From: Veillonella sp.
Lineage (GTDB): Bacteria; Bacillota; Negativicutes; Veillonellales; Veillonellaceae
Reading direction: 5' to 3'
Length of the DNA: 64,000 nucleotides
Assembly: GCF_018364065.1 (NCBI RefSeq)
Contig: NZ_JAGZMO010000007.1
Coordinates: 26,796-90,795, forward strand
The position numbers and the translations under genes were made by a program. The notes under the pieces are model-generated. The model worked only from the letters and a program-made list of their open reading frames with translations, was not told the origin of the DNA and made no database searches. Shown here in pieces: positions 26,017 through 35,720 of the stretch. Position 1 is the stretch's first letter. Every line of letters begins with the position of its first letter.

Positions 26017-26093
26017 TATCCTCTCTGTATTCTCTCTGTATCCTCTCTATATCCTCTCTGTATCCTCTCTGTATCCTCTCTGTATCCCTTCTA
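26017..26093. repeat. Seven 11-bp tandem repeats (TATCCTCTCTG)
   Basis: Units at 26017, 26028, 26039, 26050, 26061, 26072 and 26083, nearly identical. They lie in the 526-base gap upstream of the phytase gene. After them comes a 7-bp palindrome AACCATG-T-CATGGTT (26153-26167) and an AT-rich promoter-like region up to 26336. Confidence 0.9.
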
Positions 26094-26336
26094 TTTATTC
26101 GCCCTTTTAATACTTCTCCCTTTTTCATTATCTATCCATACAAGGGGCGTATAACCATGTCATGGTTTTAAAATAGTTTATATTTTAGGTCCAAATTTTT
26201 ATACTTATTTTAAAATTTTACGGTATAGTATTTATATAGTCTTATTATATGAACTATAACTATTATCTATGAATTTTAACGTTTGTAATAATGTATACGG
26301 TAACTATATTATAACTGCCTGTGAAAGGAGGTTTCT

Positions 26337-27584
26337 ATGAAGCCTACAACTCGTAATACGTGGCGCCGTGCCGCCTTGATGACTATATTGGGAACCGCTC
26401 TATGCAGTTCCGCCCTTGCTAATGAAAGCATGCTCCCTGCCAATGCAGTGCCTAATTTAAAATTGCCCACTCAGATTACTAAAGAGGAAGAACGGGTAGA
26501 ACGTGCCAGAATCTCTTCGGAAGGTCAAATGTTATCAGCAAAAGCCGTGGATCCGAATGCGCTCTATTCAGATAAACGGTTGCCTAATCCGTATAAAGCC
26601 TATGTTTGGCGCCGTGATGTAACCGCTCATAACCAAAAGGCCACATTGCCTACTGCGTTCCGTACATCGCAAAGTTATTTTAAAGATGTACCAAACCGTA
26701 CATCGGAGTCATTGCCTGACCGGGACGGTTTAAATACACTGCAAATGTCAGGCAGCGCACAGCCTACGATGGAACAATACAAGGAATTGGCTCAAGTATT
26801 AAAAACTAAGGCATCCGGTCCTATTTACGTAGTGGATTTACGACAGGAAACGCACTTATATGTAAACGATATGCCTGTCAGTCTCTACGGCGACCGCGAT
26901 TGGGGCAATGTAGGTGAAAGTAGAACTTCCATTTTACAGAATGAGCGTCAATTGACTAAAACATTGCCGGGAACGACGATTGAAACGGCTGAAATTGCCC
27001 GTCCTGCAGGCGCCAAGTCCGGTAAAAAAGGCCCTGTAAAACAGGAGTCCATGGTAGTCAACAAAGTACAAACTGAAGAACAGGTAGCTCGTGAACTAGG
27101 TCTGCACTACATGCGCATCACCGCGACCGACCACATTTGGCCCAGTGCTGAAAACATCGACCAGTTCATTGCTTTTTATAAAAAACTTCCTTCCAATGCG
27201 TGGATTCATTTCCACTGCGAAGCCGGTCACGGCCGCACTACCACCTTCATGACCTTGTATGATATATTAAATAATCCACAAGTTCCGCTAAAAGATATTT
27301 TGGATCGTCAGTATATGATCGGCGGCATTCAGTTGGTTCCTGATGAAGATTTATTGCCACCTTACCGCACCAATACTGACTTATCCTCCGCTAACACACC
27401 AAATACAGACGGCGATGATGCAGATTCAAACGACTCTTGGCAAGATCCATATACGTTGGAACGGGCCCTGATGATTCAGAAATTCTACCGCTATGTTCAG
27501 CAGAATAAGAGTTCCAACTTCTCCACAACCTGGAGTGAATGGCTTCACCCTGATGCGAACGTAGGTTCTATTAAAAATCTATAG
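26337..27584 (+). CDS. Exported PTP-like phytase (cysteine myo-inositol phosphatase)
   Basis: 415 residues with a signal peptide (about 1-28, ending SSALA). The active-site P-loop is HCEAGHGRT (Cys294 to Arg300) in HFHCEAGHGRTTTF, and the general-acid loop is ITATDHIWP. This is the signature of the PTP-like phytases first known from Selenomonas ruminantium, which remove phosphates from inositol hexakisphosphate in the periplasm or outside. The P-loop has His where those I recall have Val (HCEAGVGR). The gene is preceded by AAAGGAGG and stands alone after the microsatellite gap. The C-terminal region has an acidic insert (DGDDADSND). Confidence 0.9.
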   Translation: MKPTTRNTWRRAALMTILGTALCSSALANESMLPANAVPNLKLPTQITKEEERVERARISSEGQMLSAKAVDPNALYSDKRLPNPYKAYVWRRDVTAHNQKATLPTAFRTSQSYFKDVPNRTSESLPDRDGLNTLQMSGSAQPTMEQYKELAQVLKTKASGPIYVVDLRQETHLYVNDMPVSLYGDRDWGNVGESRTSILQNERQLTKTLPGTTIETAEIARPAGAKSGKKGPVKQESMVVNKVQTEEQVARELGLHYMRITATDHIWPSAENIDQFIAFYKKLPSNAWIHFHCEAGHGRTTTFMTLYDILNNPQVPLKDILDRQYMIGGIQLVPDEDLLPPYRTNTDLSSANTPNTDGDDADSNDSWQDPYTLERALMIQKFYRYVQQNKSSNFSTTWSEWLHPDANVGSIKNL

Positions 27585-27652
27585 ACAAGAACATACTTTC
27601 TAGTTATACTAAAGGTACATATTACCGGAACATACGGAAGGAAGGATTGCTT

Positions 27653-28276
27653 ATGACCAGCCAACGCACTAAACACCAAGTAACAGCTCAACATACGGAA
27701 GTTAAAAATAGTACCGCGTCACAGGATATTTACTACAGTTGCACCTGCGAATTTCCTCGCTTGGGCGCCGTTACCCTGTACAGTCACAATAACCGTTTAG
27801 TCGGTTTAACAATGCCAAGCCAAAAATATGTGTTGCCGGCCATGAACGGCAAATCTAAACAACCTTCTTTAAACGAACTGTCCCATACAGAAGGCCTTCA
27901 ACGTCCTGAATTTAAGGCCGGCTTTGAATGGCTGACCGCTTATATAAACGGTGAACGACCTGACACACTCCCTCCATTTGAACTGGAAGGTACAGAATTC
28001 CGCAAAAAGGTATGGCGTCATTTGCTCACCATTCCCTATGGCAAACTTACTACCTATGGTGACATTGCCAAAGCCGTTTACAACAGCTCTGATATTCGGG
28101 GCATACAGGCCCGTGCTGTAGGCGGTGCGGTCGGCCACAATCCGTTGCCGATTATGATTCCGTGCCATCGAGTTGTAGGCAGTCAAAAACAACTGACCGG
28201 CTATACCGGTGGTCTCGATGTAAAGAAAACACTCCTTGCTATGGAAGGCGTTGATTTAACGGAATATAAAGATTAG
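27653..28276 (+). CDS. ogt: Methylated-DNA-protein-cysteine methyltransferase
   Basis: 207 residues from the ATG at 27653, which has GGAAGGA six bases upstream (a TTG two codons earlier is less likely). The C-terminal domain has the helix-turn-helix block IPYGKLTTYGDIA and the acceptor cysteine in IPCHRV (Cys171). It transfers the methyl group from O6-methylguanine to itself, a one-use DNA repair. The N-terminal domain is of the Ogt/AdaB type. Confidence 0.93.
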   Translation: MTSQRTKHQVTAQHTEVKNSTASQDIYYSCTCEFPRLGAVTLYSHNNRLVGLTMPSQKYVLPAMNGKSKQPSLNELSHTEGLQRPEFKAGFEWLTAYINGERPDTLPPFELEGTEFRKKVWRHLLTIPYGKLTTYGDIAKAVYNSSDIRGIQARAVGGAVGHNPLPIMIPCHRVVGSQKQLTGYTGGLDVKKTLLAMEGVDLTEYKD

Positions 28277-28404
28277 GTCTATATGAGTGAACATAAAAAG
28301 TTTCACTGAAATGAAAACTTAATCGTGCGTCAAGGCGAAAAATATACATGCCTTAACGGTACAAATAACAGTGTGCTAACGATAAAAATAAGTTAAGGAT
28401 ATAA

Positions 28405-28456
28405 AAAAGCTGCGTGTTGGAACGAAAGTAAATTCGAACTGACACGCAGTTTTCTT
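28405..28456 (+). terminator. Terminator after ogt
   Basis: CTGCGTGT (28410-28417) pairs with ACACGCAG (28442-28449), followed by TTTTCTTTT. A-rich upstream, so it may also serve the convergent minus-strand gene at 28525. Confidence 0.75.
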
Positions 28457-28524
28457 TTATTATTTTGTTTTATTATTGAGATTCGCATTTGCCTGCATTA
28501 GCTTTACAAGTCTACGCTTTAATT

Positions 28525-29367
28525 TTACTTAATAGAGCTTACAAAGTTTCTAAAGATTGGTGCAAATGTAGCCCGTTCTGAATCGGATGTGGTCATAATG
28601 TATGCCACGGTTGAGTTAGGCTCTAACACGAGTGCCACATACACAGGAAATAGCTGTTCAAATCCACCTACTGCATAATTCATATCGGCGCCGGACACAT
28701 AGGTAGGATATTTTGTACCGGTCAATTTAACAACCGGCTGCATGCCTGTTACTTTCATAGTATAGTCCACGTGTGTTCCGTCAGGATTATCGCCTAAAAA
28801 TCCTTGTCCTTCCACTAAAGGTTCACCGTTCTGAAGTTTCTTATTAATTGAATAATTTACGAATAACAGGGCCGAGTCGATAGTTGGTTCGTTAAGTGTT
28901 TCAAAACGTGTGAGCGGATTGTTCTGATCTAGTGCCACCGCTGCCACCACCGCTGTTTGACGACCATCTTCATTCTTTAATTGCCATTGATATACATCAG
29001 TATATTCACCTAAACGGAATGAATTGATCACATTTAGTATTTTGTTGGCATTATTAAAGTCCATAATATCTTGACGGCGATTCTGTTCCGATAAAAAGAT
29101 ATTGCTATCCTTTTGTGATGTCTTCTCGCTCACCTTACTTGGATCATACTTGGCTGCCTCTTTAATATTAGATTCCGCTTCTTTAAGCGCATACGGAATC
29201 ATATTGGTCTTCGATAAGGTTACCACGTTTACAGCCTTTGGCAACATGGCTTTGCCACCGATTACATCAACCTTAACCGATGACATGTCCGCTGCAAATG
29301 AAGCGGCCGGCATGAAGGCGCCTGCCACGACAACTGCGGCCATGGCCCATTGCTTCCATTGTTTCAT
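28525..29367 (-). CDS. Exported protein of unknown function, family B (short form)
   Basis: 280 residues with a signal peptide (about 1-25, ending ASFA-AD). No known domain recognised. It matches the C-terminal half of the 787-residue protein at 30924-33287: RLGEYTDVYQWQ versus RLGKMTEVYQWQ, and TTSDSERATFAPIF versus ITSDAERNTFMPEF. The mature protein is probably periplasmic. It is the last of three consecutive minus-strand genes. AAGGAG precedes the ATG. Confidence 0.8.
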   Translation of the reverse strand: MKQWKQWAMAAVVVAGAFMPAASFAADMSSVKVDVIGGKAMLPKAVNVVTLSKTNMIPYALKEAESNIKEAAKYDPSKVSEKTSQKDSNIFLSEQNRRQDIMDFNNANKILNVINSFRLGEYTDVYQWQLKNEDGRQTAVVAAVALDQNNPLTRFETLNEPTIDSALLFVNYSINKKLQNGEPLVEGQGFLGDNPDGTHVDYTMKVTGMQPVVKLTGTKYPTYVSGADMNYAVGGFEQLFPVYVALVLEPNSTVAYIMTTSDSERATFAPIFRNFVSSIK

Positions 29368-29478
29368 AAAAATTCTCCTTATTGTCTTGAAAACATTTTA
29401 TTTTGTTGAAAACGCGCAGTAAAAATTGTGTACTACTCAATTCATCAATATTAAGCATCCGGTATTAACCGGTATACA

Positions 29479-30672
29479 TTAACGAATCTGGAACACTTCT
29501 TTCACAATCGGTTTCCACAGAGCATAGTCCTTATCGCTTGTGAAGATCATTTGAATCGTAGGACCTTCATCGGTAAGGTAAATGAGCGTGAATACAGCCA
29601 TAGGCATTTCAAAACCATCCACGATCAGGGCTAAACGTGTTTCACTGTATTGGCCTTTGCCGAAGCGAGTGGTTACCAAAGATCCGCTATAATCATCCAC
29701 AATAACATCGGTATTTTCCATATATTTATTCAGCACAACCAATAGCTCCTGTTGGTTCTCCTTGGTTAAATCCGAATTATTTAACGATGCCTTTTTATTC
29801 ACCGCATTGAACAGATTATTTATATCTGCATTCGCAGCATCCATTAGCTTTACTCTAACGGCTTGAATGTCCTTATTCAGTCCCGCCGCCGTATTAGTTC
29901 GCTTATTTTCGGCAAAATCCTTAGCCATTCTTGCATAGGCCTCGTCAGCGGAATACACAGCAGGATATTTCGCTAAAATTTCTTCCGGTGAAAGTTCTTC
30001 ATACCCGTAAACATATTGTAAATCCTTTAACATCTGTTGTACGTCACGGCGTCCTTTCACATCTTCATTATTTCGATTCGCCTCGGTCAGTTCATCGGCA
30101 AACTCTCGCTGTATTCCTTTTTGAATTTCCTCGGACGCGCTAAATGTAGTATCCTGACCATACAACTCTTTCGCCTTTAAGTCCAGCTGAGCTACTGCAC
30201 GGACACCTTGCAAATAATCCTTATCAATACCGACTTCCACTACATATGCCGAATGCCAAGTCAATACATGTCGCGTAGTCCATTGGTGAATATTCCAATC
30301 GCGAACTTGCTTAAATTCAAAGTTCTGCAATTCCGGTACATTCAAGCGATCCGGTGCGGCCAACTCACGGATCTGGTTGCTGAATTTTCGAGTATTCAGA
30401 TCAATCTCGGGCGTCATATCCGCTGTGCCGGATGTAATTTTATGATAATCCCCGGTCTGCGAGTCGATAACACCTGTAGAAACCTTTACATGTTTAAGGT
30501 CCCGCTCCGTAACGCCTTTCGGCATAAGGACCTGCTGATTATTAACGGTAGTAAATATCGACGGATTCATATCCCCCGGCGTAACCGTCGTTTCTCCTTG
30601 TGCTGCCGCCCATGATGTACAAGCAACACAGAGCACCCCCAATAAAGCAAACTTCATTTTACGTGACTTCAT
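29479..30672 (-). CDS. Exported protein of unknown function, family A (short form)
   Basis: 397 residues with a signal peptide (about 1-24, WAAA-QGETT). It matches the N-terminal half of the protein at 30924-33287: FTTVNNQQVLMPKGVT versus FTTVDNKELPLPIGVT, VRDWNIHQW versus YRDWNMYQF, and a similar C-terminal block DEGPTIQMIFTSDKD versus DEQGPVFTIVTANDGD. The middle is predicted helical and rich in charged residues. Function unknown. GGGAG precedes the ATG; the next gene starts 111 bases after its end. Confidence 0.8.
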   Translation of the reverse strand: MKSRKMKFALLGVLCVACTSWAAAQGETTVTPGDMNPSIFTTVNNQQVLMPKGVTERDLKHVKVSTGVIDSQTGDYHKITSGTADMTPEIDLNTRKFSNQIRELAAPDRLNVPELQNFEFKQVRDWNIHQWTTRHVLTWHSAYVVEVGIDKDYLQGVRAVAQLDLKAKELYGQDTTFSASEEIQKGIQREFADELTEANRNNEDVKGRRDVQQMLKDLQYVYGYEELSPEEILAKYPAVYSADEAYARMAKDFAENKRTNTAAGLNKDIQAVRVKLMDAANADINNLFNAVNKKASLNNSDLTKENQQELLVVLNKYMENTDVIVDDYSGSLVTTRFGKGQYSETRLALIVDGFEMPMAVFTLIYLTDEGPTIQMIFTSDKDYALWKPIVKEVFQIR

Positions 30673-30820
30673 AAATGACTCCCTTTCTTTATAAATAAGT
30701 TATAAGCTTTTTAATCCTCTATGCTAACACTCTATCCTAATACGCAAATGCCTTCTCACCCCTAACGCTTCTTTAACCATGTATTATGCGCTATTTATTA
30801 TCGAATCTAAATTTCCGTTT

Positions 30821-30924
30821 TACTAATTATATGCTAGATAAGCATCTTATTAATTGCAGACCGGCTAGGCCTCGTACTAATTGTAGACTATAGCTTCCTT
30901 ACTAATTATAGATTAGCATTTCCC
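30821..30924. repeat. Four degenerate tandem repeats of 25-27 bp
   Basis: Units begin at 30821, 30848, 30875 and 30900 with TA(C/T)TAATT(A/G), then diverge. They lie in the 250-base gap upstream of the family A gene, ending at the stop of the fused gene. Confidence 0.6.
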
Positions 30925-33287
30925 TATAAATTTGTAATGAAAGATTCAAATTCCGGCATAAATGTATTTCGTTCCGCATCAGATGTAATCATCAATAGCG
31001 CTACAGGATATGGATTTGTATATACAATTGCCCCGTCTAAATAATAAGGCAATTCAACGCCATTTATATTCACAAACGCACGAGTGCCGGCTCTATACGC
31101 ATCATGTTTGCCTTGATTAATCAACGTAATCGGTGTTTGATCTACCAGATTGATGGAATTATAGGCAAAGTGATTAGCTCCGGTAAATCCGAGCCATTCC
31201 TGAACCTTGCGATTCAAAGGCCCTTCGCTGTTAATCCATTGGTTATTCAATACCGGTAACATCGTGTTTAATTGATCCTTGGATAAATGAACACCCAAAT
31301 TCTTCATGACCTCCGGCGTCAATGCAAGGCTTAGCACTGTAGCGGTCTTCCGTCCATCAACATCGTTTACCTGCCATTGATACACTTCCGTCATTTTACC
31401 CAACCGATAGGTATCAATTCTATCCTGCTGCTTTAACAGTGATTTATAATATTCACGACTTTTCTCCAAGTCCTGGCCGGTAAAAAGCTCTTTCGTCTTC
31501 CAATCGCGAATAATCGGTCCTTTATCAATGCCCTCTTGTATTCCTTTTTCATGCATCTTGAAGACAAATGGGATTAATATAGATTCCGATAACTTTTTAA
31601 CAGTTAGTGTCTCAGATTCGGACACATTTAAGCTCGCAGATGTAAGGGTAAGATGATTTTGCATGTGCTGATTTTGCGTACGTTGATTTTGAGTGTATTG
31701 GTTTTGATTACGTTGATTTTGCTCTACCCGGTTTTGAGTAACCGCGCTTTGCTCAATCCCATTTGCTTCAGTTTGAATCTGCCAAATCTGATTGATTTGT
31801 TCTTTCCAATACGGGAAATCGCCGTCATTAGCAGTGACTATGGTAAATACAGGCCCCTGTTCATCAAAGCGAAGGTAGCTCATAGCGCCCACAGGAATTT
31901 CGTAGCTGTCAAAATATAGCGCCCCACGTACTTCTGACTGAATCATGTCACCAAATAAATTACTGTGAACCTGTTTATTTTCAAGCCGATCAAAGCTAAT
32001 GGTGGACGTATCCATGAATGTGTCAACCTGACTATAGAAGAAACGAGCCGTTTCAAAATCTTCCACCTTCAGTTTCAACTGATTCCGCAGATCTTCCAAT
32101 TTATTATAATGGTCGAACCATTTTTCAGGCTTATCTGCAATTTTATATTCAGACTGCGGCGTATGACTTACTGCATGCTCCTCACGGATGAGCTTTTCCA
32201 AGTCCGTTTCCATCATTTTAATCTTCTGTGCCAAATCGGCTTTTACAGCATCAGTAAATGCTTCTTTATAAAATGCAATAAACTGATTGGCATGGGCCGC
32301 ATTTTCCATGAACGGCATGGACTGTAAATTTGTCCACGTCGCATTATAATAAGCTGCACTGTCGTACGTTTTCGGATAGAGCGCCAAATACTGTTCCTTG
32401 TTTGCCGCATTGCGTTCCATCATGTCAAGCAGAACTTTTCTTGTCTGCGATTCATACCCTTCCGCCGGTTCAGCACCGGAATAATTAAGTATGTCAGCCA
32501 TATTTTCCAAATAATAAGCGCCTGTCTCTAAGGCCCCCACGGAAGCTGACGTCGGTACTCCATTATCATAGAGTCCATAATATGAGGAAGGATTTTCCTG
32601 TGCGCGCTTTAAAAGCGTCTTCGTAATGGCCAGATCCGCCCGTTCTCCATTTATAAAATCAGGCCCCAGCGCTATCTCCGTTACATACGCCGTATGATGC
32701 GCTTTTTCATCTTGGCCCTGAAACTGATACATGTTCCAGTCGCGATACACTTGACCGCTAAACGCTTTCAGTTCAGGCATCTTTGCCTCATCCGCTCTGC
32801 GGCGAATGTTTTCCACATAGTTTTCATTCATGGAGCTACTCGACATGACTTGCGTTCCGTCAATTACCCCCACAGGCGTAACCATACGTTTAAAATCAAA
32901 CACCGTCACACCAATTGGCAACGGAAGCTCCTTGTTATCTACCGTTGTAAATGTATAACTCACCAGCTGTGGCATAATGCCCGTCTGAAACGCGTTCATA
33001 TTGTCAGTTACATCAGTCTTCTCATCGGCCACATTAGTAATTTCAGAGTTTGAACTTGCATCAGCCGTTTCAGACTTTGAATTTACATTAACTATCTCAG
33101 ACTTTGAGTTTGCATTAGCCGTTTCAGAGTTTGAACTTCTATTAACCACCTCAGACTTTGAAATGGCATTCACCGCTAATACGGCATCTCCCGGTGCCAC
33201 TGTAACGGCTCCGGCACTTACAGGCACCACACAACACAAGGCGCCTAACACTAACGCGTGAAGTCTTAGTTTATATTTCTTTTTCAA
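30924..33287 (-). CDS. Exported A-B fusion protein of unknown function
   Basis: 787 residues from TTG at 33287, which has AAGGAG eight bases upstream; an in-frame GTG three codons earlier overlaps the ribosome site. Layout: signal peptide (about 1-27); Ser/Asn-rich nine-residue repeats like NSKSEIVNV (about 41-89); family A domain (about 100-505); Gln/Asn-rich linker (TQNQRTQNQHMQNH, about 509-543); family B domain (to the end). It is colinear with the next two genes joined together. This suggests the A and B proteins interact or act on the same target in the periplasm. Function unknown; I recognise no catalytic motif. Confidence 0.78.
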   Translation of the reverse strand: MKKKYKLRLHALVLGALCCVVPVSAGAVTVAPGDAVLAVNAISKSEVVNRSSNSETANANSKSEIVNVNSKSETADASSNSEITNVADEKTDVTDNMNAFQTGIMPQLVSYTFTTVDNKELPLPIGVTVFDFKRMVTPVGVIDGTQVMSSSSMNENYVENIRRRADEAKMPELKAFSGQVYRDWNMYQFQGQDEKAHHTAYVTEIALGPDFINGERADLAITKTLLKRAQENPSSYYGLYDNGVPTSASVGALETGAYYLENMADILNYSGAEPAEGYESQTRKVLLDMMERNAANKEQYLALYPKTYDSAAYYNATWTNLQSMPFMENAAHANQFIAFYKEAFTDAVKADLAQKIKMMETDLEKLIREEHAVSHTPQSEYKIADKPEKWFDHYNKLEDLRNQLKLKVEDFETARFFYSQVDTFMDTSTISFDRLENKQVHSNLFGDMIQSEVRGALYFDSYEIPVGAMSYLRFDEQGPVFTIVTANDGDFPYWKEQINQIWQIQTEANGIEQSAVTQNRVEQNQRNQNQYTQNQRTQNQHMQNHLTLTSASLNVSESETLTVKKLSESILIPFVFKMHEKGIQEGIDKGPIIRDWKTKELFTGQDLEKSREYYKSLLKQQDRIDTYRLGKMTEVYQWQVNDVDGRKTATVLSLALTPEVMKNLGVHLSKDQLNTMLPVLNNQWINSEGPLNRKVQEWLGFTGANHFAYNSINLVDQTPITLINQGKHDAYRAGTRAFVNINGVELPYYLDGAIVYTNPYPVALLMITSDAERNTFMPEFESFITNL

Positions 33288-33335
33288 AGGCCCCACTCCT
33301 TCAACAATTCCCCTAACATATATATTTATATTGAA

Positions 33336-34808
33336 TTATTTTTCAAAATGCTTGTTTTCGCCTGCTTTTTGAATCAATAATTCTTTCTTCAATTCATACA
33401 GTTTGTGGCTGATGTTTACTTTTACAACCGGTGGTCGGTTCAAGCGCAAATATTCAGGCCACAGGATTTTCATCTGTTCTTCTGCATAAGCTACGATTTC
33501 AGGCAAGCTTGGCTGGTTATAAACTAATTCACCATCTTCGAAAATTGGCACCAACAATGGCACTACATTAAATGTATTGGCCTCCAGTTGTGTCCGTTTC
33601 CATGGATACTGAGGATTTTCAAAGGTATAGTGCTGTGTAGGATCAATGGTTTCTTCTTCCAGGCAGATTAAATCGCCAATAAGTTTGCCATTGCGTTTGC
33701 TAATAAGGCGAAGCACCTTCTTGCGCCCCGGATTTGTAACCTTTTCAATATTATCGGAGAACTTAATGGCCGGCACAAATTCACCGTCATCGGTCCACTG
33801 TCCTGCCAATTTATATACACCACCTAATGCGGAGGTACCGTCGGCTGTGATCAGTTTCGTACCGACGCCCCAAGCATTGATTGCGCTGTGCTGGCTCTTC
33901 AAATCGGCAATGGCATATTCGTCCAAATCGTTGGATGCGAAAATGGTAGCGTCATTAAATCCTGCCGCATCGAGCATGGCTTTTACTTCGTTAGATAAAT
34001 AAGCCAAGTCGCCACTGTCCAAGCGGATACCATAGCCTTTCGGCATGGTGCCGCCACGGCGGTCGCGCACTTCTTTGAACACTTCGATGGCTGCCGGCAC
34101 ACCTTTATGAAGCGTGTCATATGTATCGACAAGCAATACGAGCATGTTTTCGTATTGTTCCGCATAGGCTCTGAAAGCACTTACTTCGTCAGGAAAACTC
34201 ATAATCCAGCTGTGTGCCATGGTGCCTACCGGTTTTATATTATATTGCGCAGCGGAATATACATTACTTGTACCGTTGAAACCGCCGATGATGGTTGCGC
34301 GGGCCCCATAAACCGCTGCATTAGTCCCCTGTGCACGACGCATACCGAATTCAGCCAAACTGTCCTTGCCGGCAACGGAGCGAATACGGCGAGCCTTTGT
34401 AGCGATTAAAGATTCGTGATTCAAATACATGGACAACGCCGTTTCAATGAGCATCGCTTCATCCTTAGGTGCTTCCACGCGAAGCAATAATTCGCCCGGG
34501 AATACGACCGTTCCTTCAGGAGCCGCATATACAGTGCCGGTGAATTTGAAGTCTTTTAAATAGGCTAAAAATTTTTCTTCAAATAAACCTGTTTTACGCA
34601 TGTATGCCAAATCATCTTCGTTGAAGGATAAATTTTTCAGGTAATCGATTACATGTTCAAGACCGGCTACAACCGTGTACGCTCCATCGAATGGATTTTT
34701 ACGATAAAAACGGTCGAACACGCATTTCGTACGATGCAAATTTTTCTTAAACAACCCTTGCATCATGGTGAATTGATACAAGTCGGTTAATAAAGCTTTA
34801 CTAATCAC
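33336..34808 (-). CDS. pncB: Nicotinate phosphoribosyltransferase
   Basis: About 490 residues, the longer bacterial PncB form. It begins with the family signature LLTDLYQFTMMQG and continues with FGMRRAQGTNAAVYGAR, AHSWIMSFPDEVSAF and LDSGDLAYLS, which bind substrate and phosphate. It joins nicotinate to PRPP for NAD salvage. Two GTG starts are possible: the one at 34820 touches AAAAGGA, and the one at 34808 has proper spacing, so I chose 34808. Single gene. Confidence 0.92.
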   Translation of the reverse strand: MISKALLTDLYQFTMMQGLFKKNLHRTKCVFDRFYRKNPFDGAYTVVAGLEHVIDYLKNLSFNEDDLAYMRKTGLFEEKFLAYLKDFKFTGTVYAAPEGTVVFPGELLLRVEAPKDEAMLIETALSMYLNHESLIATKARRIRSVAGKDSLAEFGMRRAQGTNAAVYGARATIIGGFNGTSNVYSAAQYNIKPVGTMAHSWIMSFPDEVSAFRAYAEQYENMLVLLVDTYDTLHKGVPAAIEVFKEVRDRRGGTMPKGYGIRLDSGDLAYLSNEVKAMLDAAGFNDATIFASNDLDEYAIADLKSQHSAINAWGVGTKLITADGTSALGGVYKLAGQWTDDGEFVPAIKFSDNIEKVTNPGRKKVLRLISKRNGKLIGDLICLEEETIDPTQHYTFENPQYPWKRTQLEANTFNVVPLLVPIFEDGELVYNQPSLPEIVAYAEEQMKILWPEYLRLNRPPVVKVNISHKLYELKKELLIQKAGENKHFEK

Positions 34809-34991
34809 AGTAATTTTCACTCCTTTTGCTTAGGGCGCATAAACAATCACTCTGAAATTTATCATATTTACACGTCGATACATTGTATACTTTTACTTAA
34901 CATACATTATACTCATTTTCATGAATAATTCCTATTAGATACTAAAGGAATCTATTAAATATCTAAAGTTATATATCATGTTTATAGTAAC

Positions 34992-35011
34992 AAAAAAGGG
35001 GCATAGCCCCT
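34992..35011 (-). terminator. Terminator after the XRE regulator gene
   Basis: AGGGGC (34997-35002) pairs AGCCCCT (35005-35011) with a very short loop; minus-strand T-run at 34992-34996. Confidence 0.7.
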
Positions 35012-35019
35012 CCCTTGAT

Positions 35020-35409
35020 TTATTTCTTCATTGCTTGAAGCTTTTTTATTTCTAAATCTAGCATCAAATTCCGAATATAATTGTAATTATCCGGGTTGCT
35101 TACGAACGTTTTAGTCTGTTCATCCATATGTTTTAACGTTAGGCCATTTGTGATTCCAAACAAAAGATATTCCGGAGTAGTTCCTAGTGCGTCAGCATAT
35201 TTAATTACCGAGTCGATAGAAAGACCAATTGTTCCATTTTCTAATTTACTAATTGTTGAATGTGTATTAATTCCAACTAATCTCATAAGTTCCGATTGAG
35301 AGTACTTTTTCTTTTTTCTTAATTCTTTTATTCTTGCACCTATTTTTTCTAGGCGAGAGCTCTCTGATCTTTCCATAGCTATTTGTGTTCTATATTTTGA
35401 TTCGCTCAA
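35020..35409 (-). CDS. XRE-family transcriptional regulator
   Basis: 129 residues. A Cro/CI-type helix-turn-helix occupies about residues 23-80 (YSQSELMRLVGI...TISKLENGT...VIKYADAL). A short helical tail follows. The best start is TTG at 35409 with GGAG six bases upstream; the first internal ATG would lose only 11 residues. It sits at the downstream end of an AT-rich array of small related genes and may control it or belong to a mobile remnant. Confidence 0.82.
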   Translation of the reverse strand: MSESKYRTQIAMERSESSRLEKIGARIKELRKKKKYSQSELMRLVGINTHSTISKLENGTIGLSIDSVIKYADALGTTPEYLLFGITNGLTLKHMDEQTKTFVSNPDNYNYIRNLMLDLEIKKLQAMKK

Positions 35410-35489
35410 AGCATACTCCTTTCATTATAGATTTAATTCATTATGTCTTTAATATCAAGTTTGAAGTACTTTATCTATTGATACATTCC

Positions 35490-35720
35490 TCACACTAATT
35501 TTGTATATCGCCAAAGAATTAATTTATACGATTCATTAATAAAGAAAGATGTAAGAGCAAGTTTTTCTCTTTCCGGTAAGTTGCTATTCAATAAGTTAGA
35601 AAACAAAAAATCTCCGATTGAAGTAACTATATTATCAGTATTAACCTTTTTCTCTTTCCATAAATTAATTTCGTCTTTTAGTTCTCCAAGCGATTCTCTG
35701 AAGCCTTCAATTCTTGACAT
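35490..35720 (-). CDS. Small hypothetical protein
   Basis: 76 residues, predicted mostly helical (GELKDEINLWKEKKVN, PEREKLALTSFFINESYKL). It overlaps the previous gene by about 43 bases, with AAGAAG before the ATG, so translation is probably coupled. Not recognised. Low-GC like its neighbours. Confidence 0.5.
   Translation of the reverse strand: MSRIEGFRESLGELKDEINLWKEKKVNTDNIVTSIGDFLFSNLLNSNLPEREKLALTSFFINESYKLILWRYTKLV

Noticed and set aside
25834..26093. CRISPR array
   Set aside because: Both arrays are uninterrupted short tandem repeats without spacers; no cas genes are in the window.
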